From positions 2,788,300 to 2,852,299 of the forward strand of contig NC_014501.1 in assembly GCF_000147335.1 (NCBI RefSeq): a stretch of DNA of 64,000 nt. The letters are read 5' to 3'. Of this stretch, positions 45,081-53,750 are shown in pieces. The position numbers and the translations under genes are program-made. The DNA is from Gloeothece verrucosa PCC 7822 (GTDB lineage Bacteria > Cyanobacteriota > Cyanobacteriia > Cyanobacteriales > Microcystaceae). How positions within the stretch are numbered: the first letter of the stretch is position 1; every line of letters begins with the position of its first letter. Below the pieces are notes generated by a model, which saw only the letters and a list, made by a program, of their open reading frames with translations, had not been told where the DNA came from and made no database searches.

Positions 45081-45580
45081 TAAGCATTGCCTCCAAACTC
45101 TTCTTTTAAAGCTTCATCATGATCATCAGCAATAGTAGCCACTAAGGTAATGGCGCGGGAAATTTCGCCGGGGGAAAGATCAGCCACCGTTCGCTGATAG
45201 AGAACTACCACCTGGTCATTGATTAAAGCAAAACGGGTTTCAAAGGTTTCTGACCAATTCATTTCCAGTATCTTACGCATGAGTCCGGGTTCATCGGAGG
45301 CCGGTAATTTCAACACATTAGCCCAGACCGTCAATAAATCTTCGTCTTTTTCTCCTGATAATTGGACAAAAACCTCGACACTGCCATACTGAAACCGCCA
45401 CAGGGGGCCTCGTTCAGTATGACTCACCATTGCGCTCTCATTTTGCTCTAGACTAGAAATCACCGTTTCAATGACCTCTTGATGGCTAGTCTCAGCAATT
45501 TCTTCATCAATATAAGCTTGTAAGCTTTCAGAGTCTTGGGGTTGATTTTCTGTGGGTGTTTCTAAATTGGCGTTAGTCAT
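45080..45580 (-). CDS. YbjN-domain protein
   Basis: 166 residues. An acidic N-terminus (1-45) precedes a YbjN-like alpha/beta domain, related to type III secretion chaperone folds (about 50-160): WRFQYGSVEVFVQL, LLTVWANVLKLP, RFALINDQVVVLYQRT. Such proteins act as stress-related modulators or chaperones. A stop codon at 45080 merges with the heptad repeat. It is divergent from the TetR gene. No partner is obvious. Confidence 0.8.
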   Translation of the reverse strand: MTNANLETPTENQPQDSESLQAYIDEEIAETSHQEVIETVISSLEQNESAMVSHTERGPLWRFQYGSVEVFVQLSGEKDEDLLTVWANVLKLPASDEPGLMRKILEMNWSETFETRFALINDQVVVLYQRTVADLSPGEISRAITLVATIADDHDEALKEEFGGNA

Positions 45581-45659
45581 GGTGATTAATGATAAATTTT
45601 ATTTAGGTTGATATTGCTCCTATTCCCTATTGTGATCATAAGAACAACATTTTATGAAG

Positions 45660-45681
45660 AATCTCTGTAATAGGAGAGATT
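45660..45681. promoter_or_regulatory. inverted repeat, candidate TetR operator
   Basis: AATCTCT-N8-AGAGATT lies between the divergent YbjN and TetR genes. TetR-family regulators often repress divergent genes from such sites. No experiment is known to me for this site. Confidence 0.45.
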
Positions 45682-45735
45682 AATCAGAGAAAATAACTTT
45701 ACGGTATTTAGGGAAATTAATTTCCATTTAAAGCT

Positions 45736-46371
45736 ATGCCAGGGATTCCCATACGACCACTAGAGTTGGATAACCCAACAATGACAGAAGATGATACTCG
45801 TACTCGTATTTTAACCGCAGCACTGCGCTTATTTGCCTCAAAAGGCTTCGAGGGAACCACCACTAAAGATTTAGCTACAGCGGCCGGGGTGGCTGAGGGC
45901 ACCTTGTTTCGTCACTTTACCAATAAAAAAGCCATTCTCATTGAAATAGCCACCAAGGGCTGGGTAGATATTTTAACCGATTTACTGACGGAATTGAGTG
46001 AGATGGGCAGTTATAAAGCCGTAGCCCAGGTAATGCGACGACGTATGCTACGAGTTCGAGAAAATAGTAATTTATTGCGGGTCTGTTTTATTGAAGCTCA
46101 ATTTCATCCGGAATTACGCGAGCGTATTCAGTCTGAAGTGATTGCTAAAATGACTGATGTGGCTGAGGCGTTTTTTCAAACGGCCATGGACAGAGGAATT
46201 TATCGTCAGATGAATCCTAAAATTGTGGCTCAAGTGTTTTTGGGAATGTTTGCGATCGCCGGCTTTTCTAATCAAACCATTATCCAACCAGATGCTTCTC
46301 CGGCGGCCCTCCAAGAAATGGCCGAAGGGATCGCTGATATTTTTCTGCATGGAGTTTTAACTCAAGAATAA
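45736..46371 (+). CDS. TetR/AcrR-family transcriptional regulator
   Basis: 211 residues (an alternative ATG at 45781 gives 196). The TetR helix-turn-helix (about 25-70) has TRTRILTAALRLFASKGFEGT and the recognition part AAGVAEGTLFRHFTNKK, given only as its key pieces here. The C-terminal ligand domain (about 85-205) is helical. Members regulate efflux and stress genes. It is divergent from the YbjN gene, with an inverted repeat between them that may be its operator, and convergent with nothing. The next gene, PEP-synthase-like, follows on the same strand 96 bases later and could be co-transcribed. The effector is unknown. Confidence 0.88.
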   Translation: MPGIPIRPLELDNPTMTEDDTRTRILTAALRLFASKGFEGTTTKDLATAAGVAEGTLFRHFTNKKAILIEIATKGWVDILTDLLTELSEMGSYKAVAQVMRRRMLRVRENSNLLRVCFIEAQFHPELRERIQSEVIAKMTDVAEAFFQTAMDRGIYRQMNPKIVAQVFLGMFAIAGFSNQTIIQPDASPAALQEMAEGIADIFLHGVLTQE

Positions 46372-46467
46372 CTTGAATTTTGCCCTAAGAGATCGTTAGA
46401 ATACTTCCTATATGTTTGGGATTTCCATTCTACTTGTTTTAATTTCCACTTAGCTTAGGGTTAAGTT

Positions 46468-48849
46468 TTGGATGACTCTATTTACTGGCTAGATCGCATT
46501 GCACCGTCAGAACGTCTTCTTGTTGGAGAAAAAGCTTTTATTTTGAGCCAACTTCATCAAAAAGGATTTCCGGTTCTGCCAGGTTTTGTTATCAGTTCTA
46601 TGGCCTTTCATCAATTCTTAGAACAACTCAATGACTCAGCATCCCTCCTAGCGGATTTTCCCGCGTCTTCGCTTTATCTTAATGTAGATAACCCCCAAGC
46701 TTTACAATTAGTGGCTAGACAAAGTCGTCAAACCATTCTCCGTCAAAATTTGTCGGCTCAATGGCTTTCTTCTTTAAAAAGAGCCGCCGACGGGTTAAAC
46801 TCTCCGACGCTGATTTTAAGGGCTTCGATTGCTATTCCTCTAGAAATTTCTTCAGGAGCAACCGGTCTATTGCCTTCTCAAGTCTGCTGCAATACTTCAG
46901 AAGAGTTAGAATTAGCCCTTAAAAAACTTTGGTCTCAATTATTTAGCTCTAAAAGTTTATTTTATTGGCAACGGATGGGGGTAGGATTAGAGAAGGTTCA
47001 TCTTGCTGTTTTAGTACAACCCATTACCAATGCGATCGCTGCCGGTGTCGCCTATCTTGAAGCTGATTACTACAGGGTACAAGCTTCATGGGGTCTAGGC
47101 CATAGCCTTTTACAAGGAGAAGTCTTACCCGATTTTTATCAGATTATTGCCTCAACAGCAAGAGTACAAAGTCAGCAGTTAGGCAATAAAACTCGCGGCT
47201 ATCGTTTAAGCACTCAACCTTCATCAGCTTTATCAGCCAACAGTTGTTTAGAAGCTTACCAACTGAGTCAGGAAGAACAAACAAATTATTGTTTAAATGA
47301 AAATTTAATCGTAAAATTAAATCAAATTTTACAACAAATAAACCCCAAAATTTATCAAGTTATAGAATGGACATTAACTCAATTACCACAGGATTTTGAG
47401 CCACAATTTTATATCAATCAAGCCGATTTAAATGGATCGGAAACTTTATTAAATAATCTAGCTAACTCTGAGCTAATAATGACGGATTCAGCCCCTATTT
47501 TAACAGGATTGCCAGCCTCAACAGGAATAATTTATGCTCTGACTTATGTGTTAACCGACCTGGAAAGCTCTTGGAAAAATATTCCCGAAAAAAAAATTTT
47601 AGTTGCTAAAAACATTAGCCCAGAGTGGCTACCCGGCTTAAAACAAACTGTAGGAATTATTGTGGAAGAGGGAGGGCTAACCAGTCATGCGGCTATTATC
47701 GCGAGAGAATTGGGGATTCCTGCCCTCGTGAGTGCCACCGGAGCCACTGAATTACTGAAAACCGGCGAATTTATTCAGCTTGATGGAGAGCGAGGAGAAG
47801 TTTATCGTGAGTCAGCCAAGCTGAAAGAACAACCGAGAAAAAATGAAAAAGAAACCCAAATAATTACACAATCCTTTATTGCTAATTATCCTATTGGCAC
47901 TCGATTAATGGTCAACCTGAGTCAAACGACTTCTATTACTAAAGCCGTCAGCTTACCGGTTGATGGAATAGGATTATTACGCTCAGATTTAATGTTATTA
48001 GAATTATTGAGTGAACAACCTCTCGAAACCTGGTTACATCCTCAGCAAAAAACACGCTTGATTGAACAATGGAGTCAATTAATTAATCAGTTTGCGGTTC
48101 CTTTTGCACCCCGTCCTGTATTTTACCGTTCTCTAGACTGGGGTGCAGAACGCGTTCCGCACTGGGGCCGCGAAGCAGTGGGCGACTTGACCACTCTTAA
48201 ATATCATCGTTTTCAACAAACAATCATGCAGTCGGCAAAGAGTTCCCGACCCCACTCAATATTAGGAAACCGAGGCACTTTAAGCTATCGCTTAGATCCG
48301 GTTTTATTTGATTTAGAGTTACAAGCTTTAGAACAAGTATATGAGTCTGGAAATAAAAATGTAAATCTAATTTTGCCTTTTGTGAGGAGTGTAGAAGAAT
48401 TTAAATTTTGTCGGAGTCGGATAGAAAAAACCCAGTTAACACAACAACAATCTTTTCAACTCTGGATTATGGCAGAAGTTCCTTCTGTGATTTTTTTACT
48501 ACCGGAATATATCGCCGCAGGAGTACAAGGAATTGCCATCGGAACGAATGATTTAACTCAGTTAGTCTTAGGAGTAGATCGAGAAGAAGGAAAATTAAGC
48601 CAAGAGTATAATGCAACTCATCCTGCCATGTTAGCAGCCTTAAAACAAATCATTACTCAAGCTAGAACAGGAGGAATCCCTTGCTCTATTTGTGGACAAG
48701 CACCGGTACAATATCCCGAACTGATTGATTATCTCATCAGTTGGGGAATCACTTCTATTTCTGTAGAACCGGAAGCCGTAGAAAAAATTTATCATAGTAT
48801 TAGCCGTGCTGAACAGCGTCTGATTTTAGAAAAGAGTCGCATTAATTAA
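46468..48849 (+). CDS. PEP synthase-like protein with divergent ATP-grasp half
   Basis: 793 residues, the size of PpsA. The swivelling phosphohistidine domain has His407 in GGLTSHAAIIARE and the PEP-binding barrel has NRGTLSYRLDP, GTNDLTQLVLGVDRE and Cys742 in CSICGQAP, so the phosphotransfer half is well kept. The N-terminal pyruvate/ATP domain is divergent: the usual V-R-S-S-x-x-x-E-D segment appears as LRASIAIPLEISSGATG, losing the acidic pair, while GHSLLQGEVLPDFY is recognisable. It may be a PEP synthase paralogue without normal ATP use. The start is a TTG at 46468 with no clear ribosome site. It is nearly abutting the convergent downstream gene. Confidence 0.85.
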   Translation: MDDSIYWLDRIAPSERLLVGEKAFILSQLHQKGFPVLPGFVISSMAFHQFLEQLNDSASLLADFPASSLYLNVDNPQALQLVARQSRQTILRQNLSAQWLSSLKRAADGLNSPTLILRASIAIPLEISSGATGLLPSQVCCNTSEELELALKKLWSQLFSSKSLFYWQRMGVGLEKVHLAVLVQPITNAIAAGVAYLEADYYRVQASWGLGHSLLQGEVLPDFYQIIASTARVQSQQLGNKTRGYRLSTQPSSALSANSCLEAYQLSQEEQTNYCLNENLIVKLNQILQQINPKIYQVIEWTLTQLPQDFEPQFYINQADLNGSETLLNNLANSELIMTDSAPILTGLPASTGIIYALTYVLTDLESSWKNIPEKKILVAKNISPEWLPGLKQTVGIIVEEGGLTSHAAIIARELGIPALVSATGATELLKTGEFIQLDGERGEVYRESAKLKEQPRKNEKETQIITQSFIANYPIGTRLMVNLSQTTSITKAVSLPVDGIGLLRSDLMLLELLSEQPLETWLHPQQKTRLIEQWSQLINQFAVPFAPRPVFYRSLDWGAERVPHWGREAVGDLTTLKYHRFQQTIMQSAKSSRPHSILGNRGTLSYRLDPVLFDLELQALEQVYESGNKNVNLILPFVRSVEEFKFCRSRIEKTQLTQQQSFQLWIMAEVPSVIFLLPEYIAAGVQGIAIGTNDLTQLVLGVDREEGKLSQEYNATHPAMLAALKQIITQARTGGIPCSICGQAPVQYPELIDYLISWGITSISVEPEAVEKIYHSISRAEQRLILEKSRIN

Positions 48850-48852
48850 TAC

Positions 48853-50583
48853 TTATTTTTTTCTCCTTTTATTGCCGAATAAAAAAGCGGCAGCACTTAA
48901 AGCTCCCAACATAATTGAAGGTTCCGGAACCACCGCTTCATAGATAGTAGTTGTGCCACTAACCTCATTCGTAGCTACCAGCAAAGCCCTGCCATTAGGA
49001 CTATCTTTTGGATCGATCCACAATAATCCTTCAGGACCTAAATCGCCCGCCGCCACTGATTTAGGATCGGCTAAAAAATTGCGGTTATTAACGTAGTTGA
49101 GAAACACAGGATTTTTTGGGTCAGTAATATCATAAGTCATTATTCCTCCAATGCGTTCTAAACCAATAAAAGCCAGAGTACGTCCTGCCAATGTTCCGAT
49201 GGTAAGTGCTTCAGGTTCAGGACCTTTATTGTCGCTACGATTATCAAAGTTGTTTGCAGTGTTATTAGAGTTAAAGAAAGAATTAGCCGGAGCGAAAATT
49301 TTAGGGTTAGCAGTAATTTTCTCAAACTGATCCCCACTATCAAACTCTTGAGGCAGTGGACTGTTAGAGTTTAGAGTGTCTGGAACTTGCCAAATCGAAA
49401 AAGAGCGTCCACCAAAAGCATAAAGTTCACTATAAACTTTATCTAACTGACCATCTCCATCAACATCTTTAAACGTATAACCGAGAGTATTAGTAACCAG
49501 TAAAGGGCCTATTTCTAAGTCGGATTGAAGTTGTGCCGCATTGGGGAAAACAGTTGGATCAAGCTTTAAATTTTTAACTTGCACCTCTTCGTTAAAACCT
49601 GGATCATATTGTCGGGCATCCCCTTCATTAGCGGTAACGAGATAGGTTTTACCATTGACGGTATAAGTTGCCAGATTATCGGGTTGATACATCCCAAACA
49701 GATGAGCATAATTCTGGATATTGATCTTACCATCCTTATCACTGCCATCTAAACCGTTTCCAGGCAAGTTGTGATTTTTATAACCGAGTCCTACCACTTT
49801 CTCAAAAAGTCCTGTACCCAGATTGAGAAAACCAATCGCATTATTCTCCTGTAACGTCACCCAAGCGTAGTTAGAATCTGCTGAAACCGCAATGTATTCC
49901 GGTTCAAGGTCTAACTCGGGATGGGCGGCATTGGGTCCAAAGGTTCGCACAGGTCCCAATAAAGGCACCCCATTAAAACCAGCAATTTTGACCTGAAAAG
50001 TAGAAACATCAATGATACTGACAGAACCGGGTAGATCTACTGTATAGTCATTGTTCGGTTCTCCTTCATCAGCCGTTAGCAATTTGCTCCCATCAGGCGT
50101 AAAAGTGATCATATCTGTTCCTGCACCGACGCTAACGACGCTAACCGGGTTAAGCAAGGAGTTATTGGTGTTGAAGAATTTTACCGTGCTATTCGGTTGA
50201 GTCCCTACATTTTTCAGCGATGCGGCTAACATTCCTGTGGTACTGTTAAAAGCCACGCTGGTGAGTCTGCCAGCATTTGTATCAAAATTGATCTGTGATA
50301 TTTTAGAGGGTGTAGTGGGATTGCTAATGTTGAGGATATCGATGGTATTGGTAGCCGCATTAGTCACAAAAAGACGATTGTTCTTTGGGTCGTAAGCTGA
50401 GATTTCCGAACCCCCCTGATTAAAATAACCAGAAGAGTAGGTGCCAAGTACCTTCAGATTAAACGCTGAAGCGGGAGCCGTCAATACTCCCAGTAAAATC
50501 GCTGATTGTCCTAGGGCCGGTAGCCATTTTGACAGAGTGTTTTGTAAAATACGCTGCTCCTTTGGTGAGGTTCTCGGTTTCAT
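48853..50583 (-). CDS. choice-of-anchor I family protein with PEP-CTERM sorting signal
   Basis: 576 residues. A signal peptide (about 20-41, LLGVLTAPASA) is followed by a beta-propeller-like alternating strand region (GTDMITFTPDGSKLLTADEGEPNNDY, split here in use only), resembling the choice-of-anchor I proteins. The C-terminus carries a PEP-CTERM signal: VPEPS, a hydrophobic helix IMLGALSAAAFLF and a basic tail GNKRRKK. Such proteins are exported and processed by exosortase at the cell envelope. It is monocistronic, three bases from the convergent PEP-synthase-like stop. Its target is unknown. Confidence 0.87.
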   Translation of the reverse strand: MKPRTSPKEQRILQNTLSKWLPALGQSAILLGVLTAPASAFNLKVLGTYSSGYFNQGGSEISAYDPKNNRLFVTNAATNTIDILNISNPTTPSKISQINFDTNAGRLTSVAFNSTTGMLAASLKNVGTQPNSTVKFFNTNNSLLNPVSVVSVGAGTDMITFTPDGSKLLTADEGEPNNDYTVDLPGSVSIIDVSTFQVKIAGFNGVPLLGPVRTFGPNAAHPELDLEPEYIAVSADSNYAWVTLQENNAIGFLNLGTGLFEKVVGLGYKNHNLPGNGLDGSDKDGKINIQNYAHLFGMYQPDNLATYTVNGKTYLVTANEGDARQYDPGFNEEVQVKNLKLDPTVFPNAAQLQSDLEIGPLLVTNTLGYTFKDVDGDGQLDKVYSELYAFGGRSFSIWQVPDTLNSNSPLPQEFDSGDQFEKITANPKIFAPANSFFNSNNTANNFDNRSDNKGPEPEALTIGTLAGRTLAFIGLERIGGIMTYDITDPKNPVFLNYVNNRNFLADPKSVAAGDLGPEGLLWIDPKDSPNGRALLVATNEVSGTTTIYEAVVPEPSIMLGALSAAAFLFGNKRRKK

Positions 50584-50624
50584 GTGGGTAGCTCCTAAAA
50601 ATTTTTGATCACAAGATTGGTTTT

Positions 50625-50645
50625 GATTATGATCAGGTCATAATC
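50625..50645. promoter_or_regulatory. perfect palindrome GATTATGA-N5-TCATAATC
   Basis: An 8-bp perfect inverted repeat with a 5-base spacer lies in the 134-base divergent spacer between the PEP-CTERM gene and the PhnD-kinase operon, the position of an operator. No regulator could be named. Confidence 0.45.
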
Positions 50646-50717
50646 TGAAAGAATTTTATCTTTTAACCCTTATAGCTGTCAGCTTTTTGGGTTTCGTGGT
50701 CAAACCATAACATTAGA

Positions 50718-51677
50718 ATGAGGAAAAAGACAATGTTCGCTAGATTACTTAATCAGCTTTGCGCTATAGCTTGTTTAATAGCTTTAGTCGGTTGTAATCA
50801 ACAATCTCCCTCAGCAACTCCCCTAAATTCTCCTTCTCCTGCTTCTTTGACGGTTCCTAAAGGAAAAATCGTCATTGCCGATGTTTCTCAAACTCCCTCA
50901 AAAAAATTTGAAAGATTTCAACCGATGGCCGACTATATAGCCAGCCAATTACATCAATTTGGCATCGGTGTGGGAGAAGTCAGAATTGCTCAAGACTTTG
51001 AAACTGTGGCTAATTGGATCAAAAAAGGTGACGTAGATATATATTTTGATAGCCCTTATCCGGCCATGAGAGTTAAACAATTGTCTGGTGCTTTACCCAT
51101 CTTGCGGCGTTGGAAGAACGGACAAGATAGCTACTTCGGCATCATCATTATCAGGGCTAACAGTGGCATCTATTCTGTCAAAGATTTGCTGGGAAAAACC
51201 ATTGCCTTTGAAGAACCGGTCTCAACATCAGGATACTTTTTGCAATTAGGTTATCTTTTTCAATCAGGTCTTAATGTAGTACAAAAACAATCATTGGACA
51301 AGTCCGTGCCAGCCAATAAAGTTGGCTATGTTTTTAGTGAGGATGATGAAAATACCATTCAATGGGTGATTAATGGCAAAGTTGACGCAGGCGCTACTGA
51401 TGGAGTTCTGTTCGAAACTGTTCCCGAAGAAAGCCGTAAGGCGATGAAAATTCTGGCAAAAACTGATAAAATAGCTCGAAATATCGTATTGATTAAGCCT
51501 AAAATGAAACCCGAACAGGCGGCAGCTATAAAATCTATACTAATTAATATGGATAAAACTGAGGAAGGCAAAAAAATCTTAAATATCTTTGAGAAGACTA
51601 CTAAATTTGATGAATATCCCGTTAAAGCTGATCTAGATAAGATGCAACAGCTATATGATCGGATTAAAGCCCAATAA
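50718..51677 (+). CDS. PhnD-family phosphate/phosphonate-type binding lipoprotein
   Basis: 319 residues. A lipoprotein signal with lipobox ALVGC (Cys26) is followed by a PhnD-type periplasmic binding fold: [51 protein letters not shown]. PhnD proteins bind phosphonate, phosphite or related oxyanions. There is no permease or ATPase gene in the window; it is five bases upstream of a sensor kinase gene and so probably acts as a signal receptor for that kinase. Anchored to the membrane via the acylated Cys. The exact ligand is unknown. Confidence 0.9.
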   Translation: MRKKTMFARLLNQLCAIACLIALVGCNQQSPSATPLNSPSPASLTVPKGKIVIADVSQTPSKKFERFQPMADYIASQLHQFGIGVGEVRIAQDFETVANWIKKGDVDIYFDSPYPAMRVKQLSGALPILRRWKNGQDSYFGIIIIRANSGIYSVKDLLGKTIAFEEPVSTSGYFLQLGYLFQSGLNVVQKQSLDKSVPANKVGYVFSEDDENTIQWVINGKVDAGATDGVLFETVPEESRKAMKILAKTDKIARNIVLIKPKMKPEQAAAIKSILINMDKTEEGKKILNIFEKTTKFDEYPVKADLDKMQQLYDRIKAQ

Positions 51678-51682
51678 TTTCT

Positions 51683-53686
51683 ATGAGGAAACGAAATCCT
51701 AGAAACGGTTCTCTTGCCACGCGCCTGACTATAGCTATGACGACTTTAGTCATTTTTGCTATAACCAGTGTTACCCTTTTATCCCTTCGTCGTCAGCAAG
51801 AAACCTTTCAGGCAGAACTCCAACAGCAAGCTGAAATTTTATTAAATACCTTAGTGGTAACCAGTGCCGATCCCCTTTATTTTTTAGATGTTTCTTTTCT
51901 CAAGGAATTAATGGGAGAACTCGGAGAAGATAAGGTTTTAGTCGCTGGCTATGTTTATGACAAAGATGGCCGGATTTTGGCGGATGCTCATCATGCAGGC
52001 ATTTTAACCTATGGCGTTAAACCCAATGCTTTTGGGCAACAACTCGTCAAAAGTCCACATATACAGTTTTTCTGGCAACAAGATCGATTAATAGCAGGGA
52101 AAGCCGTTTTTTTGGGACATCAAACAGTGGGGGCTGTGAGTGTAGGGCTATCCACTGAACCATTAAAAGCGAAAATGAATGCTGTGCGAGACCAAGGAAT
52201 TGCTGTAGCCCTAGCCGCCGCTTTGATCGGGACTTTCATTTCTTTGCTCTTAAGCCGCTCGATCACAGAACCGTTAAAACAAATGACAGGAGCAACACAA
52301 CGTTTAGCGGGGGGAGATTTAAGTCAAACCATCTCCATTAATACCAATGACGAACTGGCTGTCTTAGCTGATTCTTTTAATAGTATGACGTTTCAGTTGA
52401 GAAATTTAATTGACGGCATTCAGCATCGGGCAGAACAGTTACGACAAAGTGAGGGAAAAAATCGAGCTTTGCTCAATGCCATTCCGGATTTAATTCTGTT
52501 GTTAAATCAACAAGGAATTGTGCTAGATTGTAAATATAAAAGTCTTAAAGAAAATTCCTTGCCCGCTAATTTTGAAGAGATTATTGGGAAAACTGTCCAA
52601 GAGGTCTTTGCCCCATCCATCGCTGAGTTATTACTTTACTATACCCATAATGCTCTCATTAATGATGAACTACAAATTTTTGAGTATGAACAATTGCTCA
52701 AAGATAAAAAACATTATTATGAAGCCCGAATTATGGTGAGTGGTCGAAAAGAGGTACTCACTCTCATCCGCGACATTACCAAAAACAAATTAGCCCAGGC
52801 CCAATGGCAACAGGCTAAAGAAGCCGCCGAAGCGGCTAACCATGCTAAAAGTGCTTTTCTGGCCAGTATGAGCCATGAGTTACGCACGCCCTTAAATGGG
52901 ATTCTCGGCTTAAGTCAGCTATTGCTAGAAGATGCTGAAGAAGAGGGCTATATAGAGTTTATTGATGACCTAAAGCAAATTCATCAATCGGGTCTTCATT
53001 TACTGTCTTTAATTGAGGATATTCTCGATATTTCTAAAATTGAAGCCGGCAAAATGACTCTTTATCCAGAAACCTTTGATCTGCCGGTGTTAATTAACGA
53101 GGTTAAAAATACTATTCAACCTTTGATCAAAAAAAATAATAATACTCTAGAAGTGAAATTGAGCAATGCTCTTGGTGCTATGGTAGCTGACCGCAAAAGA
53201 GTCAAGCAGATCTTATTAAATCTCCTGAGTAATGCGGCTAAATTTACTGATCATGGACAAATTATTTTGACAGTAACTCGTCAAGAAAAAGATCATTTAA
53301 TAACAGCAGAATCTTCTCCTCAAACCAATGGAAATCAATCCCCGAAAATGAATCAGATTAACGGTTACGCTTCACCCCCTACTCAGGCCACTGTTAGTGA
53401 CATTAGTGCATCTTCAGATTGGGTCATTTTTTCTATATCTGATACCGGCATCGGCATGACTACAGAACAAATGAACAAGATTTTTCAACCTTTTGTACAG
53501 GCTGATAGTTCCACAACGAAAAAGTACGGCGGAACCGGCTTAGGATTATCAATTTGTCAGCGTTTTTGTGAAATGATGGGAGGAAGTATTAGCGTAAACA
53601 GTGAAGTTGCCGTTGGCTCTACTTTTAGCGTCAGTTTGCCGACAAGAGTCAGTCAGTTAGTAGAAACTTACTCCGGATTTAATTAA
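51683..53686 (+). CDS. membrane sensor histidine kinase coupled to PhnD protein
   Basis: 667 residues. Transmembrane helix 1 (about 14-32), a periplasmic Cache-like sensor (about 33-170), transmembrane helix 2 (about 172-192), a HAMP domain (about 190-245), a PAS domain (about 260-370), HisKA with His398 in [12 protein letters not shown], and a HATPase ([16 protein letters not shown]). A poorly conserved Ser/Thr/Asn-rich linker (about 545-580) is inserted inside the HATPase. The start overlaps closely with the PhnD gene (5 bases apart), so both are translated from one transcript. It has no receiver domain; the following gene can supply one. Confidence 0.92.
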   Translation: MRKRNPRNGSLATRLTIAMTTLVIFAITSVTLLSLRRQQETFQAELQQQAEILLNTLVVTSADPLYFLDVSFLKELMGELGEDKVLVAGYVYDKDGRILADAHHAGILTYGVKPNAFGQQLVKSPHIQFFWQQDRLIAGKAVFLGHQTVGAVSVGLSTEPLKAKMNAVRDQGIAVALAAALIGTFISLLLSRSITEPLKQMTGATQRLAGGDLSQTISINTNDELAVLADSFNSMTFQLRNLIDGIQHRAEQLRQSEGKNRALLNAIPDLILLLNQQGIVLDCKYKSLKENSLPANFEEIIGKTVQEVFAPSIAELLLYYTHNALINDELQIFEYEQLLKDKKHYYEARIMVSGRKEVLTLIRDITKNKLAQAQWQQAKEAAEAANHAKSAFLASMSHELRTPLNGILGLSQLLLEDAEEEGYIEFIDDLKQIHQSGLHLLSLIEDILDISKIEAGKMTLYPETFDLPVLINEVKNTIQPLIKKNNNTLEVKLSNALGAMVADRKRVKQILLNLLSNAAKFTDHGQIILTVTRQEKDHLITAESSPQTNGNQSPKMNQINGYASPPTQATVSDISASSDWVIFSISDTGIGMTTEQMNKIFQPFVQADSSTTKKYGGTGLGLSICQRFCEMMGGSISVNSEVAVGSTFSVSLPTRVSQLVETYSGFN

Positions 53687-53750
53687 AATAAGCTAAAATT
53701 TGTTTATATTTTGGCTAAAAAAGTTTTTCGAAGCGAAAAAATTTTGCCTA

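Noticed and set aside
53700-53750. Longer TTG start of the dual hybrid kinase
   Set aside because: The extra 17 residues are low-complexity and AT-rich, and the ATG at 53751 gives a natural N-terminus.
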